27,581 nt of DNA from Leucogyrophana mollusca (taxonomy: Eukaryota > Basidiomycota > Agaricomycetes > Boletales). This document shows positions 1 through 13,253 of this stretch, piece after piece; within the stretch, counting starts at the first letter, position 1; each line of letters starts with the position of its first letter. The notes beneath the pieces are model-generated. The model ran no database searches. It was not told the DNA's origin and worked only from the letters and a program-made list of their open reading frames with translations. Location of the stretch: NCBI GenBank assembly GCA_021014945.1, contig MU266640.1, forward strand, positions 1 through 27,581. The letters run 5' to 3'. The position numbers were made by a program, and so were the translations under genes.

Positions 1-402
1 TGCAATGTTTTCTGGGTCATGACTCCTCCGCCGTTTGGCTGGTGGACGCCTTACGTAAGCGTCACGGTTTGTTTACAGGAATTGCCCACCCCCACGAACA
101 ATTCAAGTAGAACCCAAAGAGTTGGTGTAGCGTAGAATCTGATGGAAAGGAGAAACGGATCTCACGAAGTCTCGCGAAGTTTCAAGTAGACGATCGAGAT
201 TCGGCGCACGCATGACTGCCGGGGATATGGGAGGAGCGTGCGATGAGGGGTTGCATGCGGTGAGCACAGGTGAGCACGTCCGTCGCACGCACTGGTAGTG
301 AGTGGGATTACATACTGGAACATGAGCTGGGTTATTAGCACAACAATGAAACACGTCTATTTGTACACAAATACATCAATTATACCTCTTCAACACACGT
401 CC
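1..402. other. left flank, no gene recognised
   Basis: This stretch lies downstream of the questin-oxidase-like gene on the minus strand. Short open frames occur on both strands, but none shows family similarity or splice structure. It probably holds the 3' untranslated region of that gene plus intergenic DNA. Confidence 0.4.
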
Positions 403-2166
403 TCACTCCATCGCATCTCTCTCGATCGCAGCCCGCTCGAACTCTTGATAGTTCCATACCCCCGAATTCGGCTCGCCCTCGCGCACCCACCCAAGGGTAT
501 CGGCCGTGAGCAGCGCGACGCGAATGAACAGCGACCCGTCCAGCTCCTCCGCCTCGGGGAGGCCAGTGCCGACAAAGTACCCCTTCGTGCGGCTGCCATA
601 GAGGTCGGAGAAGTGCGCCAGAGCGCGCTGGACCTTGCACAAGTACTCGTTTGGTTAGACGATGGCCGACTGGAGGAGGGGCAGCCAGGGATTCGGCGTT
701 ATTGCGAATTCAGAGTCCGGCGCAGGGAGGGCCTCAGGGGCAGGTGTGGGCTGGGGACCGACGGACTTGGGGAGCGTCGGGGCGGTGGGAGACGAGAGGA
801 AGCGGATGACGGGGAACGCGGGGCGCCCTCGCACGAGCCACCAAGTGATGATCGCGAGGAAGTGGGCGCGGAGGAGAAGGCTCTGGGAGCGCGGGGAGAT
901 GTGGGCACAGATTGAAGGCAGGAACAGGGCCGACGTCACCGCATGTGCACTGGGAATAGAGATGTGTCAGGATGACTGCGAGGGCCGCCCGAGAGAAGAG
1001 ACAAGACATACGTGAAGAAATCAGCGGCATAAGGTTTCGTCTCGCTCCAACTGCCGATCCCGTAGATCATAACAGACACCCAGATCAGCTGCTCCATATA
1101 GTACTCCAAGTCCTTGGGGGAATTGATCTCAACCACCCAATGCGCAGCGTACTCGTTGATGATATTCCCGCGCGACTCGAGCATCTCTGCGTATTCGTGC
1201 TTGTCCAAAATCTTATCAGAGAACCGCGGGTCTTGAAGCATTTGTGCGAGAATGGTGAAAGCGTGGGTCTGCTTCTGGGGCACTGGTGCAGGTGCACGAA
1301 AGAACAGTGAGCCTAGTCGTGACAATGCGCTGCTTAATATACCTGCTGGACGGCCTTCAGACTTGAAGAGGAGGCGGGAAGCAAGGACCGTAGCCCCTGC
1401 GGGATGCACGGATGTCTGTGCTAGACCTGTACAATGGCACGCGTCGTCAGTAACAAACACGTGAAACTGAGGTCGTGAACTCGCCTTCAGCCAACATCCC
1501 AGGCAAACCGAACTCTGCGCCGTAGCCGGTATGGATTATGGGATGGATGAGGATCTCGACGAAGCGATTGAGCATCTCCGCTTGCTTTTCACCTTTCGAT
1601 TCACGTGCTGGGTCGATGTTGTATTTTGGGGATTATGTGTACTCCTCGAGAACCTCTGATATGCTCTTCTTCATGACGCCATCGTGGAAGTAAATCAGGT
1701 AGGCGCTGTAGTAGCTGTGGTGATGCAGGTGAACAGGAGGTACCACGGAGATGATTCAACAGGACGCACTTCTCGTCACCGAGGTACTCATTGAAATTCT
1801 CTTCGGTGATCTCCACAGGAGATTTGAAAGCGTCGCGCATGTGATCCAGATGCGTATCATAGTACGCCGATTCTATCAAAGGGCCACTGGCACCGAGTGC
1901 CCAGATGCAGATAAGATGATGTGCGGCGTGGCTGAAGAAAAGCATGAGCTGGAGTTTATACGTTGGTAGCTGTGGACATACTTGTGGAAGCTATAGCTAT
2001 TAAAGAAGACGTGACTTTGCTTGTGGTTGTGTTTCAGGGTCTTCAGCAAGGACGCTGTGGGCTCTGGGCCAATATTTGGGAACCGTCTAGGCGCAAGGAC
2101 CGACGGCGGCAGTGAAGGTGTGGGAAACAATGCATCAAGTAGCGATGCGTATTCTGGGGACGACAT
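403..2166 (-). pseudogene. questin oxidase-like (AflY / DUF4243 family) gene with two in-frame stops
   Basis: Six exons can be placed on the minus strand: 1982-2166, 1770-1931, 1485-1714, 1343-1426, 1012-1282 and 403-949. They total 1479 nt (493 codons) and stay in phase throughout, which is the usual length of the family. Visible family signatures are FHNHAAHHL (residues about 60-68), YLGDEN, LIHPIIHTGYGAEFG, DFF followed by HAVTSALFLP, and VRGRP. Known members are oxygenases acting on anthraquinone-type polyketides, such as questin oxidase and AflY. Two codons break the frame: TAA at 1633-1635 (after VLEEYT) and TAA at 655-657 (before PNEYLCKVQRAL). Each is one substitution from a sense codon, and neither can be spliced out without breaking the frame. 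Intron 3 (1427-1484) appears to start with GC rather than GT. The family assignment is firm. Whether the stops are real or assembly errors cannot be told here. Confidence 0.8.
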
Positions 2167-2949
2167 TGTACAAGATACAAGAGCAGGTGGAAGAGAATGA
2201 GTGATCCTCGAGGCTGAAGCGTCACGGTATATAAGCTGGGGACATGCACTGGTTACGAATAGAGCTTACCAGACTTCAGTTGCCAGAGAATTGCCCCGTG
2301 CGGTTTAGCGTCGACAGCGGGCAGTGATGGGGATAGCTACTGCCATTAAATCTGCGCTACTTATTGGAGCTTGAGCGCAACTTATGTTGCGCCCCGATGG
2401 ACACGGTTGCTGGATTGTCCGGGCGATGCCATCCTGCACCTGGAGATGAACTCGGAGATCCGATTTTCGATATCATCGTTGCAGATCAAGAACACTTCGA
2501 GAGCATTAAGTCAAGCGGTACAGCGCTTAGGTAATCACAGCCTTGCGGTCTAATGGCCGTCACCAGCGCCTAGATAGGTGTCTCAAGTCGCACTCAACAG
2601 CCAGGCGGCGAGGCTGATAAAGAGATTATAATTCAAAGCCTCACTGTTCATGAAATCACCTGCGATGTGGCGATAGTTACTGGGAAGCTGGTTTACAGTT
2701 CTAACACCAAAGGTATATCAGGTGCAGCTAGTAGCCGAGTACTGGAGACGACCAGTGCTAGGTTGCTAAACATGCACAATCTGCGCGTAAGGTTTGTATC
2801 TCAGCCGAGGACGTGCCCGCAACCGCTGACCCAGCTGGGTATTGCTGATGCGGACTAAACACTGAAACAGGATTGGATATCATCAGACGCCCATACCCCT
2901 TCTATAAGGCCACGAACTACCCACACGTGCGCTCCAGGTTTAAATAAAA
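2167..2949. other. intergenic, no gene recognised
   Basis: The stretch separates two minus-strand genes: the 5' side of the questin-oxidase-like gene and the 3' end of the peptidase relic. Open frames of about 60 codons at 2371-2553 and 2667-2858 have no recognisable similarity or splice context. No tRNA or repeat was seen. Confidence 0.4.
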
Positions 2950-4359
2950 TCACCGACTCTTCAAACCGAGGACCTCCTCGTACCACCCCAGTTCCGCCTC
3001 CAACGCAGCTTTCTTCGTGTCAGCCCTTTGCCACTGCCCCTCGCCCTGGAATAGCCTGTATTGGACTTTCCCGCCCTGTACTTTGATCTTGGCTACGATT
3101 TCTTCCGCCTGGTTCTTTGTGATGAGTTCATAAGATATAGGATAGGGACGAAACGGAGTCCATCCGCAGTTCGGGGACACTCACCAGCAGCGGCATGGCG
3201 ACACTTTCCACATGGAATAACGGAGATCTCGCGACATAGACTGAGTGGATCTCCTTGTCCGATCCGCCGACTAATCCTTCGATAATCTTCAGCTCAAACT
3301 TATGCGACTCTTCCCCAGCGCGATGAGGTCGGATATGCCGTATGAGGACGTCACCGCAGCGAACACTGACATCCTTCGCCGTAGAAGCCGCTGCGAGGAC
3401 CGTAAGCCCCCCAGCAGAGCCCCCTCGTATGACCATGCGTGCTTGGTCAATCAGGGAGTAAGGCGGCGAAAACAACAAGTGTACGACGTCGATGCAATCC
3501 TGGCCATCCAGTTCGCCCCACTTGCTATTGAGCCATGCCCTGAAGAGAGAACGAGGGACCTAAGCAGGTCAGAAACAGCGGTGTGGTGTTCATAACAGAG
3601 AGCGAACATGTATGCGCGCCCATAGAGTGATGAACCGCCGTAGTTGACGTCTAACCTGCAGCTTTGTTAGACTGAGGAAGCGGACAGAAGAAACGGCTTG
3701 CCAGGCCCACCCACAGCTAGTGAAGTACTGCTTGGTCCAGTCGAGCGTCTGTATGGAGATACCAGTGGGTCCACTTGCACGTTAAACAGGGGACTTCTCA
3801 TTCACTACACTAGAGCCTGAGTTGAAAGGCGCGTGATAGACGACATATAACGGCTGATCTCTCCATGCGAGTGCCATAGGTCGCGGAGGGGAGATTAGAG
3901 TCGAAAGCGACGATGCGGCAGAGTCTTTCCGTGCAGCTTCATACGAAGGGACGAGACCAGAAGGAGTTGACGTGAAACTGCAAAATTTAACACCACTCCC
4001 TTCGACACTCCTCATGCCAGACGCTGTATCGTGGGTTATCTGTCGAATCGCCGCGACCTCGACAATGAGACAATCGATCTCTTGCGGAGGCGTCCCTCCA
4101 ATCAGATCGACGACATACAAAACGCTGCGCCCATCACGATAAGCGCTCCACAACTTTAAAGAGCACCGAGTCGCCGGCCGCGTTCGAAGCAGCGCAGGCA
4201 GGCATGCCCGAACGACTGCGTCGCTGATGGTGATGCTCTGTCAAAATAGCGTGAGCGTTAAAAGACCATAAACTTGTTTTCCAAGATGCGTACACTTTGC
4301 GTAATGACATCTGCGATGATCGGGGACCGCCGTGTCCCATGGGGTGCTTGTCCGGCCAT
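2950..4359 (-). pseudogene. decayed S9-family serine peptidase (acylaminoacyl/dipeptidyl peptidase-like)
   Basis: Fragments run in order on the minus strand. The N-terminal piece starts at the ATG at 4357-4359 (SPIIADVITQS). A middle block at 3782-4153 contains RDGRSVLYVVDLIGG and LYVVYHAPFN. Next come SGPTGISIQTLDW (about 3720-3770, where HGGPTG is expected), LDVNYGGSS, the nucleophile motif GGSAGG, KFELKIIEGLVGGSD and a C-terminal block ending in VQYRLFQGEG. Intact relatives are about 650 aa soluble alpha/beta-hydrolases with an N-terminal beta-propeller. Here most of the propeller is missing. A stop follows NEKSPV at 3782, and the frame slips there and again around 3320-3360. The segment that should carry the catalytic Asp (LQG..D..VP) is absent. 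The catalytic His position in GEGHGF reads GEGQWQ. It cannot make an active enzyme. Confidence 0.75.
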
Positions 4360-5136
4360 GGTTGATAACGCCGTGTTTGATTCACTCGGTGCAAGTCAAG
4401 GGCGGGCGCTTGAAGGTAGCCCCTGCCATGGCCTATTTATGAGTTGGTCCTCAAGAAGGCACCACACCAACTGCATCCAAGCTCGAAGGTCGTGTGGTAG
4501 CTTCCATCGCACCTGGAGCACACGCCGGTCACGGTCACCGGATATCCCGTTGAGAGCGTGCTGCGACCCGAACTTATGATAAATAATTGAGGCATCCCGC
4601 CCACCTGCAACTAAGTTGTCTTGAATCAACGAGTTGCTGAGGCAACAACCCGCAAAACGATGCACCCCATCATCGGCTGAGCAGCGAAATTATATGTAAT
4701 ACGACCGGCATTTCCTCAGGCTCTCAGTCGACTATGCCCGAAATCGTCTCGCGGTGATCTTCCACATTTGACGCATTATGTTCAGGAATTTTCTGCGCGA
4801 GAGCGGGCACGGCTGGTACGCAAGACCAAAGGAAATGGAAACTGGAGGCCACATGAGGAATTCTTTATGCAGAAGGTTTTGGTACGAATTTGTACATTGA
4901 TGCCGAACACTGTGACGCAGCCAGGAAAGCGGCCCACGGAGTGTCCTTCAATTGAGGGACTCACATAGCCAGTCTGAGTGTGGACAGATGTGGGTGGTGC
5001 TCGCGCCAGAGAAAAATGGGATGCGAAAACAGGTATGCTCGATTGCATGATAAAGAAAACAGCGTGCCAAAGGCTCATGGTATTATGATACAGTTCTAAA
5101 TCTAGGAGAAAAGAGGTAATACCTTTGCAATGTCCA
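4360..5136. other. intergenic, no gene recognised
   Basis: The stretch lies between the peptidase relic and the mitochondrial-type gene. An 89-codon minus-strand frame (4396-4665) and a 66-codon plus-strand frame (4768-4968) have no recognisable similarity. The part nearest 5137 is probably 3' untranslated sequence of the gene to the right. Confidence 0.35.
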
Positions 5137-5301
5137 TCAAGGGAAAACGACCTGGCGGTGATTGCCCGCCAACATCCTAACCATCTCCACCGTATGCTCC
5201 CTCGCCAACTCCTGTTTCCTCAATGTCCCCTCCTCCCTTCGCTGGCTTGCTTCTTCGACAAACAAGTCTCCCCGCGCCTTGACGACCTGACCCATCTTAT
5301 C
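5137..5301 (-). other. in-frame, coding-like extension after the TAG of the preceding gene
   Basis: The frame of the mitochondrial-type gene continues past its TAG for 54 sense codons to a TGA. The translation is rich in Glu and Arg with a helical pattern (for example LFVEEASQRREEG and ELAREHTVEM), unlike random 3' untranslated sequence. AAG to TAG would be a single substitution. No splice pair fits around the TAG. It may be a recently lost C-terminal tail, a readthrough extension or a sequence error. Confidence 0.4.
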
Positions 5302-7856
5302 CTACCTCAGAGCTTCCTTCGCCAAGGCTTCCGATAGGGGAGTGATCTCCGGCTTAGCAGGATAAGCAAGCACTTCACCCGTCTCCGAGAGCCTCTTACC
5401 CCACTCATCAAGGCCATACACGTCAAAAGGACCTTTGTCCTTGGCTTCCGTGACGGAGGTGTAGACGCCAGCGACCTTCTCCTCCCCATCAGTCTTGAAT
5501 GCCTCTTTCACCTCCGCCGCACGCGAGTACCAGTTCCCCACTCCGACACCAATCACCCTGCGTTTCCACGCCAGCGCTTGTTCAAGACCTTCACCCTCGA
5601 TTCCGCGACCACGTTCGTCCTGATTGAAGCGAATACCAAGAAGCCCACCGCGAGCACCGCTCAACGCCTGTGCGAGTGTGACAGAGAGGCTATGCATGCG
5701 ATCAAGGCGCAGGTTGCGCATGCGAGATGAGAAGGACGCGCTGTCCTTGCGGTCTTCTGCCGGGACGGACGCGTAGAATGGCAAGCCGCGGGGGAGGGAA
5801 TGTGAGAGTCGCACGAGCGACATGCCGAGAGGGCGGGTGGAAACAGTCAGCGTGAGCAGTGGGCGGAAGAAGGGAGTCCCGGCGAGTGTAGACAGATATT
5901 GGGAGCGGATGGTAGCAGGTTCGGGCGTACCAGCTGAGCTTTGTGGCGAAGAGGTCGCACGAGTTTCTTGAACTGTCTCGACCATTTCTTCGAAAGGAAA
6001 TTCGGGACCTGGTACATGGGGTGGAAGAGTGTGCAACGACGGGAATGGGGGATAGACCTCAGTCGCTCGAACAACTGCGGTAGTGTGCAATCCCCTTCCG
6101 CCCTTTCGCGTCGCATTCCTGCCGTCAGTCTCCCTCGCCCGCTGCCTTCCAACTGCGGCGCTCAGGTCCCTCTCAAGACTGGCACTGTCGGAGTACTTGA
6201 ACTCGTTGGCGGGCGTGGGGGGCACAAAGCCGCTCGGATGCTTCACTGTTCCGTCGGGCTCGCGAATCTCGAAAGGAACCTTGTGAGAACGTGGCCGAGT
6301 GCTTGCCATCGTCAGATGATCGAGGTCAGACTCGAGAACCGCCTCAGCGACGGCCGCAGTCTGGGCTGCGCGGTCGCTTTCTTCGTCTCGCTTCCTCTCC
6401 TTCGAACGAGCGACGTCACTGGTACTAGCATGGCCTGCACCTGGTACAACGAACCCGCTCGCGTGCACAAGCATACCATCTGCGTCGTAGTGCTCAACGG
6501 GAGTTTTCGTGCGAAGACGGCGTGTGCTCGCAGCGAGCTCGTCCGAAAGGATAGAGTCGGACAAGTGTTGCATGAGCGCAGCCTCTTCGTGCTTGCGCTT
6601 CTTCACGCCGGTCGTCTGACGGTGGGGATCGTGCACGGCCTCCTCAACAGCATCCACCTCCGTCCCTTTCGTATCAGTAGCCGATGGCGAGGTTGTCGAC
6701 GGCGTAGCACCGGATTTGATTGAAGAAGCGCGCTTTCGATCGAGCTTGTGCTTGATATAAAAGTCTGGGACGATGTGGTCCTCATTATACGAGGTCGGGT
6801 GGCGGGCATATGCAGAGGTATGGAAGCCGCGAACTTGTTGGCGTGACGAACTAGCTTTATTCATCATGTGCAGCGGAAGAGGTGCTTTCCCAAGCAGTTC
6901 CTCGTGTTCGTCCTTCCCCGCGTCGAAACTACCAGTGCCATTATAAAGTGCAACGTCGGCGCCCTCGCCTCGCAGCTCTCTGATAATTGCCTTTGGGTCT
7001 TCGTCAGCGGCCCACCACTGCACCCGGCACTCGTGCTTCTTCGGCTGCCATGGCCAACGGGCATTATCCATCGCTCCCAGCTGATCCTTGGGCGCCCTTT
7101 CAGAGTTATAATTTCGAAGTACTTCCGGGAAATCGCATTCGCGGCAGACACCGACGACGTGCTCCAGTGTATCTGCGCGGCCGAGACCATGCTTAGTGGG
7201 GTAGCGCCCCTCGAGCAGGTAGACGGTATGTGGGACATAGGCTGAGGCAGGGGGGGTCTCGTAGACCTTGCCTGATGTGTGATAATGCCCACCTTTCGAC
7301 CAGTAAAGTGCGCGAAGATCGCGTGGTCGGGTGAAACCACCCATGTACCTGATTTGGGGAGCATCGTGAGCATCGTGGTATGGGAGGAGTGAGAGATCAA
7401 GACGATGGACTGCAAGCGTCCAATAGCTTTGGAGGAGTTTCCCCGCAAGGTGAGAACGCAAAGAAATATAGCATAAGGCATGTCAAAGCTATAACTCCAC
7501 TTTGGGTGACCAAGCCGTGGCGCTCAGGAGGGGTCACAGAATGAAGACACCGCGGTACACGCCAACCGCATAGTTTCGAGGTGTCAACCAGACGCAGCCA
7601 GAGACGCCAGACTGCACTACAAGATAGACAGAAACCTGAACAACAATACTCACGTCTTCACAGGGGTCAGCGCCATAGTGATGTCCATGCGCTCGTCACG
7701 CTCAGCCTTCTCAATGCGGCGTCTCGTGATGCGAACCTGTTCCTCCGGCGTTACCGGCGGATGCTCACGAGCTTGGCCGTAAAGGTGGCCTTTCCTCCCC
7801 TGGCGGGGCTTGGACTTTGCGGTGCTGGCATACCGTTTGCTTACTCGTGGGATCAT
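5302..7856 (-). CDS. probable mitochondrial protein of unknown function, about 775 aa
   Basis: I do not recognise the family. Exon 1 (7654-7856) starts MIPRVSKRYAST, a basic presequence-like N-terminus. Exon 2 is a long open frame from about 7426 to the TAG at 5302-5304. The two join in phase (776 codons), but the 227-nt intron is much longer than others here, so a small extra exon or a different acceptor is possible. The upstream end of the open frame has no ATG, so it must be spliced. Features of exon 2 are a Trp/His-rich region, basic Ser-rich linkers, two copies of a DG.(V)H.SGF motif (residues about 382-393 and 458-468), and two internal presequence-like motifs, RGFHTSA (about 267) and RGLHTT (about 513). 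An alternative start at 6865-6867 would place RGFHTSA near an N-terminus. The C-terminal third looks conserved and globular. After the TAG the same frame stays open and coding-like to a TGA at 5137-5139. Confidence 0.6.
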
Positions 7857-8278
7857 AGCTACTGTTCATGTATACGTGCGTCAGATCGCGAAGACTTCAC
7901 GCCAATACCATTGTAGACTGTGACTTACTATCGAGTTGCCTCGCGGTCGGGTAGTCGTAGCTAAGTTAGCTTCAACAGCTGATGAAACGCCTGTTGGAGG
8001 ACGCTAAGAAAGACGAATTCGTGAAGAGATATAAGCCTACCAGTCGTGCGTTCGACGTTGGAACAGTTTCTCTTGACAGCTGGCTGTTACTACTTGAATC
8101 CTAAAGCGTGCAGGTGAGAAAAGGCGAGTTTATTTGGTTCTGTTTGCGTAGTGTACCACGGTATGAAGTCATCACTGTTATCCCCAACAGGCACTCCCAC
8201 TCAAATCACCAGCCAACAAAAACTCGATAGGCAGGCGATAAACCATTCAACTCCACAGTGTGCGCTAGTTGCGGTGTT
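7857..8278. other. intergenic, no gene recognised
   Basis: This should contain the promoter of the minus-strand mitochondrial-type gene and the 3' end of the weak candidate at 8279-9026. Nothing else is recognisable. Confidence 0.35.
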
Positions 8279-9026
8279 TCAACGTAAAAATAGTGGAGGG
8301 ATCACGGAGGTTATTACATTTTCATCAGAAAGCATGGACTGTATATACGTGACCAGAGACGCATCCACCATAACTATCGCACACCTATGCGACAGCTGTG
8401 GTGGACGCACCTTTGACCGTTTCTCACATGCCTGTACGAATGTCAGCCGAAAGAAAGACGAGAAATAAAGGAATGAGAGTGAGAGAGATCGGATATGAAC
8501 GAGCGTCGCAAATGGTAGGTGATGCTGAGTCGTGTGCTCCGTCGTCCGTGGGCGCAACCCCTGCAGCGTCAATTTGTCAGGGTAGGAAGGGATTAATGCC
8601 ATAGGAGGGCGAGCAGGTGGGCTTGCATGGAGTCGAGTGCCGGCGAGGTCGGGTATCCTTTCTGCGAACGAGACCGAGCGGTATGGGAAGAGGGGTGAAT
8701 GGGGAGTGCAAAGAGTACCTAGACGGTCAGTAACAAAGTAGAGGGAAAATATACCCAACAAGAACACAAATGCGAAAAATAAAACGGCGAACGTGGTGTA
8801 AGTAAAACCAAGCACACCTACAATAACGCCATCGCGAAATGGATGGGTGGAACCAAAGGGGATCGAAGATACCAGTCCAAAGGAATGCATGGTCCACAAG
8901 ATAACGGCGGATACGTGCGCACCGCGTACTTGCCCTTCCAAAGTAAAGCAACGGCCTCTCCTGACAGGTAAGGTGACGGATGACTGTGGGACAGAGCTGG
9001 GCTTACAATAGACAGACGATAAACAT
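8279..9026 (-). CDS. possible small membrane protein, unknown
   Basis: This is a weak call. An ATG at 9024-9026 followed by a GT-AG intron at 8961-9006 joins in phase to a long minus-strand frame ending at 8279 (about 233 aa). The frame has no ATG further upstream without this splice. The middle carries a strongly hydrophobic stretch (around GFTYTTFAVLFFAFVFLLG) that would span a membrane. A further in-frame intron is possible between DRL and RIPDLAG (about 8636-8696). A TATA-like site lies about 185 nt upstream of the ATG. No family similarity was recognised, and the second half looks compositionally less like protein, so the true end may be earlier. Confidence 0.28.
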
Positions 9027-9209
9027 TCGCTGACAGGCAAGATATAAGGGCGATTTACATCTGGATTGGCAAAAGTTTGGTCAAGGACGGAAGACAGGCG
9101 GCATAGGTGCGCTCACCCTTTAAGTTTAAGAATAAGGATCAATGAAAGGTAGAGAACAAAGAGCTAGAGGGGTGGAAGAGGATAAGGAGGAAGGGGGCGA
9201 GAAGCAGGG

Positions 9210-9217
9210 TTTATATA
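9210..9217 (-). promoter_or_regulatory. TATA-like box
   Basis: TATATAAA on the minus strand, about 185 nt upstream of the candidate ATG at 9026. Its only support is the motif and the position. Confidence 0.3.
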
Positions 9218-10018
9218 CCTAGAGAGCTAGGGAGGCTGACAGCGTGACAGTGTGCCAAATGCACAGCGGCTGACACTCAACTTGACAAACATTTCGTCAT
9301 CGCGCCTTTGGAATTCGGTGCTGGCGTGCATGATCGAGCCGGGGGACCCACCAGCTAGACAGGAGGCACTTCAAAGCAATGCAGGTTCCAGTGTAAATGC
9401 TGACTCCAGTCCTTTGCACTGCAGCAATTAGGTGCAGTCGCGGAGGTAGACATGACCCAGTCAGGTCGCAATTGCGGTTTTCGCTGAGGATGCGCATGAA
9501 ACTACGGTCCCAAGTCAATCGCGCATCGGAAGGCGAGAAAAGGTTCCCCGAGGCTCCGGTGACGCATCTGTTTCCCCTTACTGTAGAATGTTCGCAGCTC
9601 CCGTCCACAGATCTCGGTCCCCCAGCGATTGCGAGCGTCAAGTTACGCGAAAGGCTCAATCGCACGAGCAGAAACAGGGTTCAAGCTACCACACAGTTGT
9701 GAGATTCAGAGGACCGAGCCCCTCGATATGTCGAGGCATCAACGAATCTCGAATGGCATACTGTGTTGGTATGCTGCTATATGCACCGGCTTGCAATTGA
9801 AGAAAGATCGGCGAAGTTCTGCACGAAAAAATGCAAAACGATGTTATGGCTTTTTCTTTTTACCCAAATTCCGGACAAAAACAACCACAAATTGCGCATT
9901 TTGATTCGTGAAAGTCTGACTTCGACCTCCAAGTGCTCCCTGCGCTTTGCGCTCTATTGCTGTATATTGTCTCTCTCGTTATATCTCCTGGATTGAAGCA
10001 CGAAAATAGGACCTGCAA
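9218..10018. other. intergenic upstream of PRP43
   Basis: No gene was seen. The last 250 bases turn AT-rich. Just before the helicase ATG there is a pyrimidine-rich run (around 9968-9980), of the kind often found near fungal transcription starts. Confidence 0.35.
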
Positions 10019-12924
<2,906 letters not shown>

Positions 12925-13253
12925 ATCATTTACACTGCTACCATTATTCATGTCGAGCCATCTTTTACCAGCAGTGCTTGTATAGAACAGCACCGGTATC
13001 ATTATAGAACGCCTTGATGCCATCGAATGATCTATAACTCCAGCACTCCAAGAATTGCTAGTTGAAACCTGCTGGCCCGCTCTGGTCATATCGACCGCAA
13101 GTAAACTTCAGAACCTGTCCAGAACATCATCACAGTCCACTGATTATTGGACCGCTCAAGCGCCTGACACATGACATTCTAACCAACCACATACTAATGC
13201 GATCCTCATCTTTACATTCAACCCTCGCAATACACCTATCGCACAAGGATAAT
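12925..13253. other. convergent intergenic region
   Basis: The stretch lies between the stop of PRP43 (plus) and the stop of the hydrophobin (minus). It should hold both 3' untranslated regions. No other gene was recognised. Confidence 0.4.

Noticed and set aside
298..915. 205-codon plus-strand frame
   Set aside because: It begins with GTG, has no similarity, and is antisense to the last exon of the questin-oxidase-like gene, whose GC-rich codons keep the opposite frame open.
1587..1640. short intron that would remove the TAA at 1633-1635 in the questin-oxidase-like gene
   Set aside because: The available GT and AG sites give a length that breaks the downstream frame and would delete residues matching the family.
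2490..2600. possible tRNA
   Set aside because: A few bases resemble a D-arm, but no acceptor stem or T-loop partner could be found.
5941..6723. 260-codon plus-strand frame
   Set aside because: It is antisense to the large mitochondrial-type gene; the minus-strand frame is far longer and has coherent protein features.
5302..7461. 719-codon frame taken as a complete gene
   Set aside because: Its first codon is TTG and there is a stop just upstream; a nuclear fungal gene needs the spliced ATG exon at 7654-7856.
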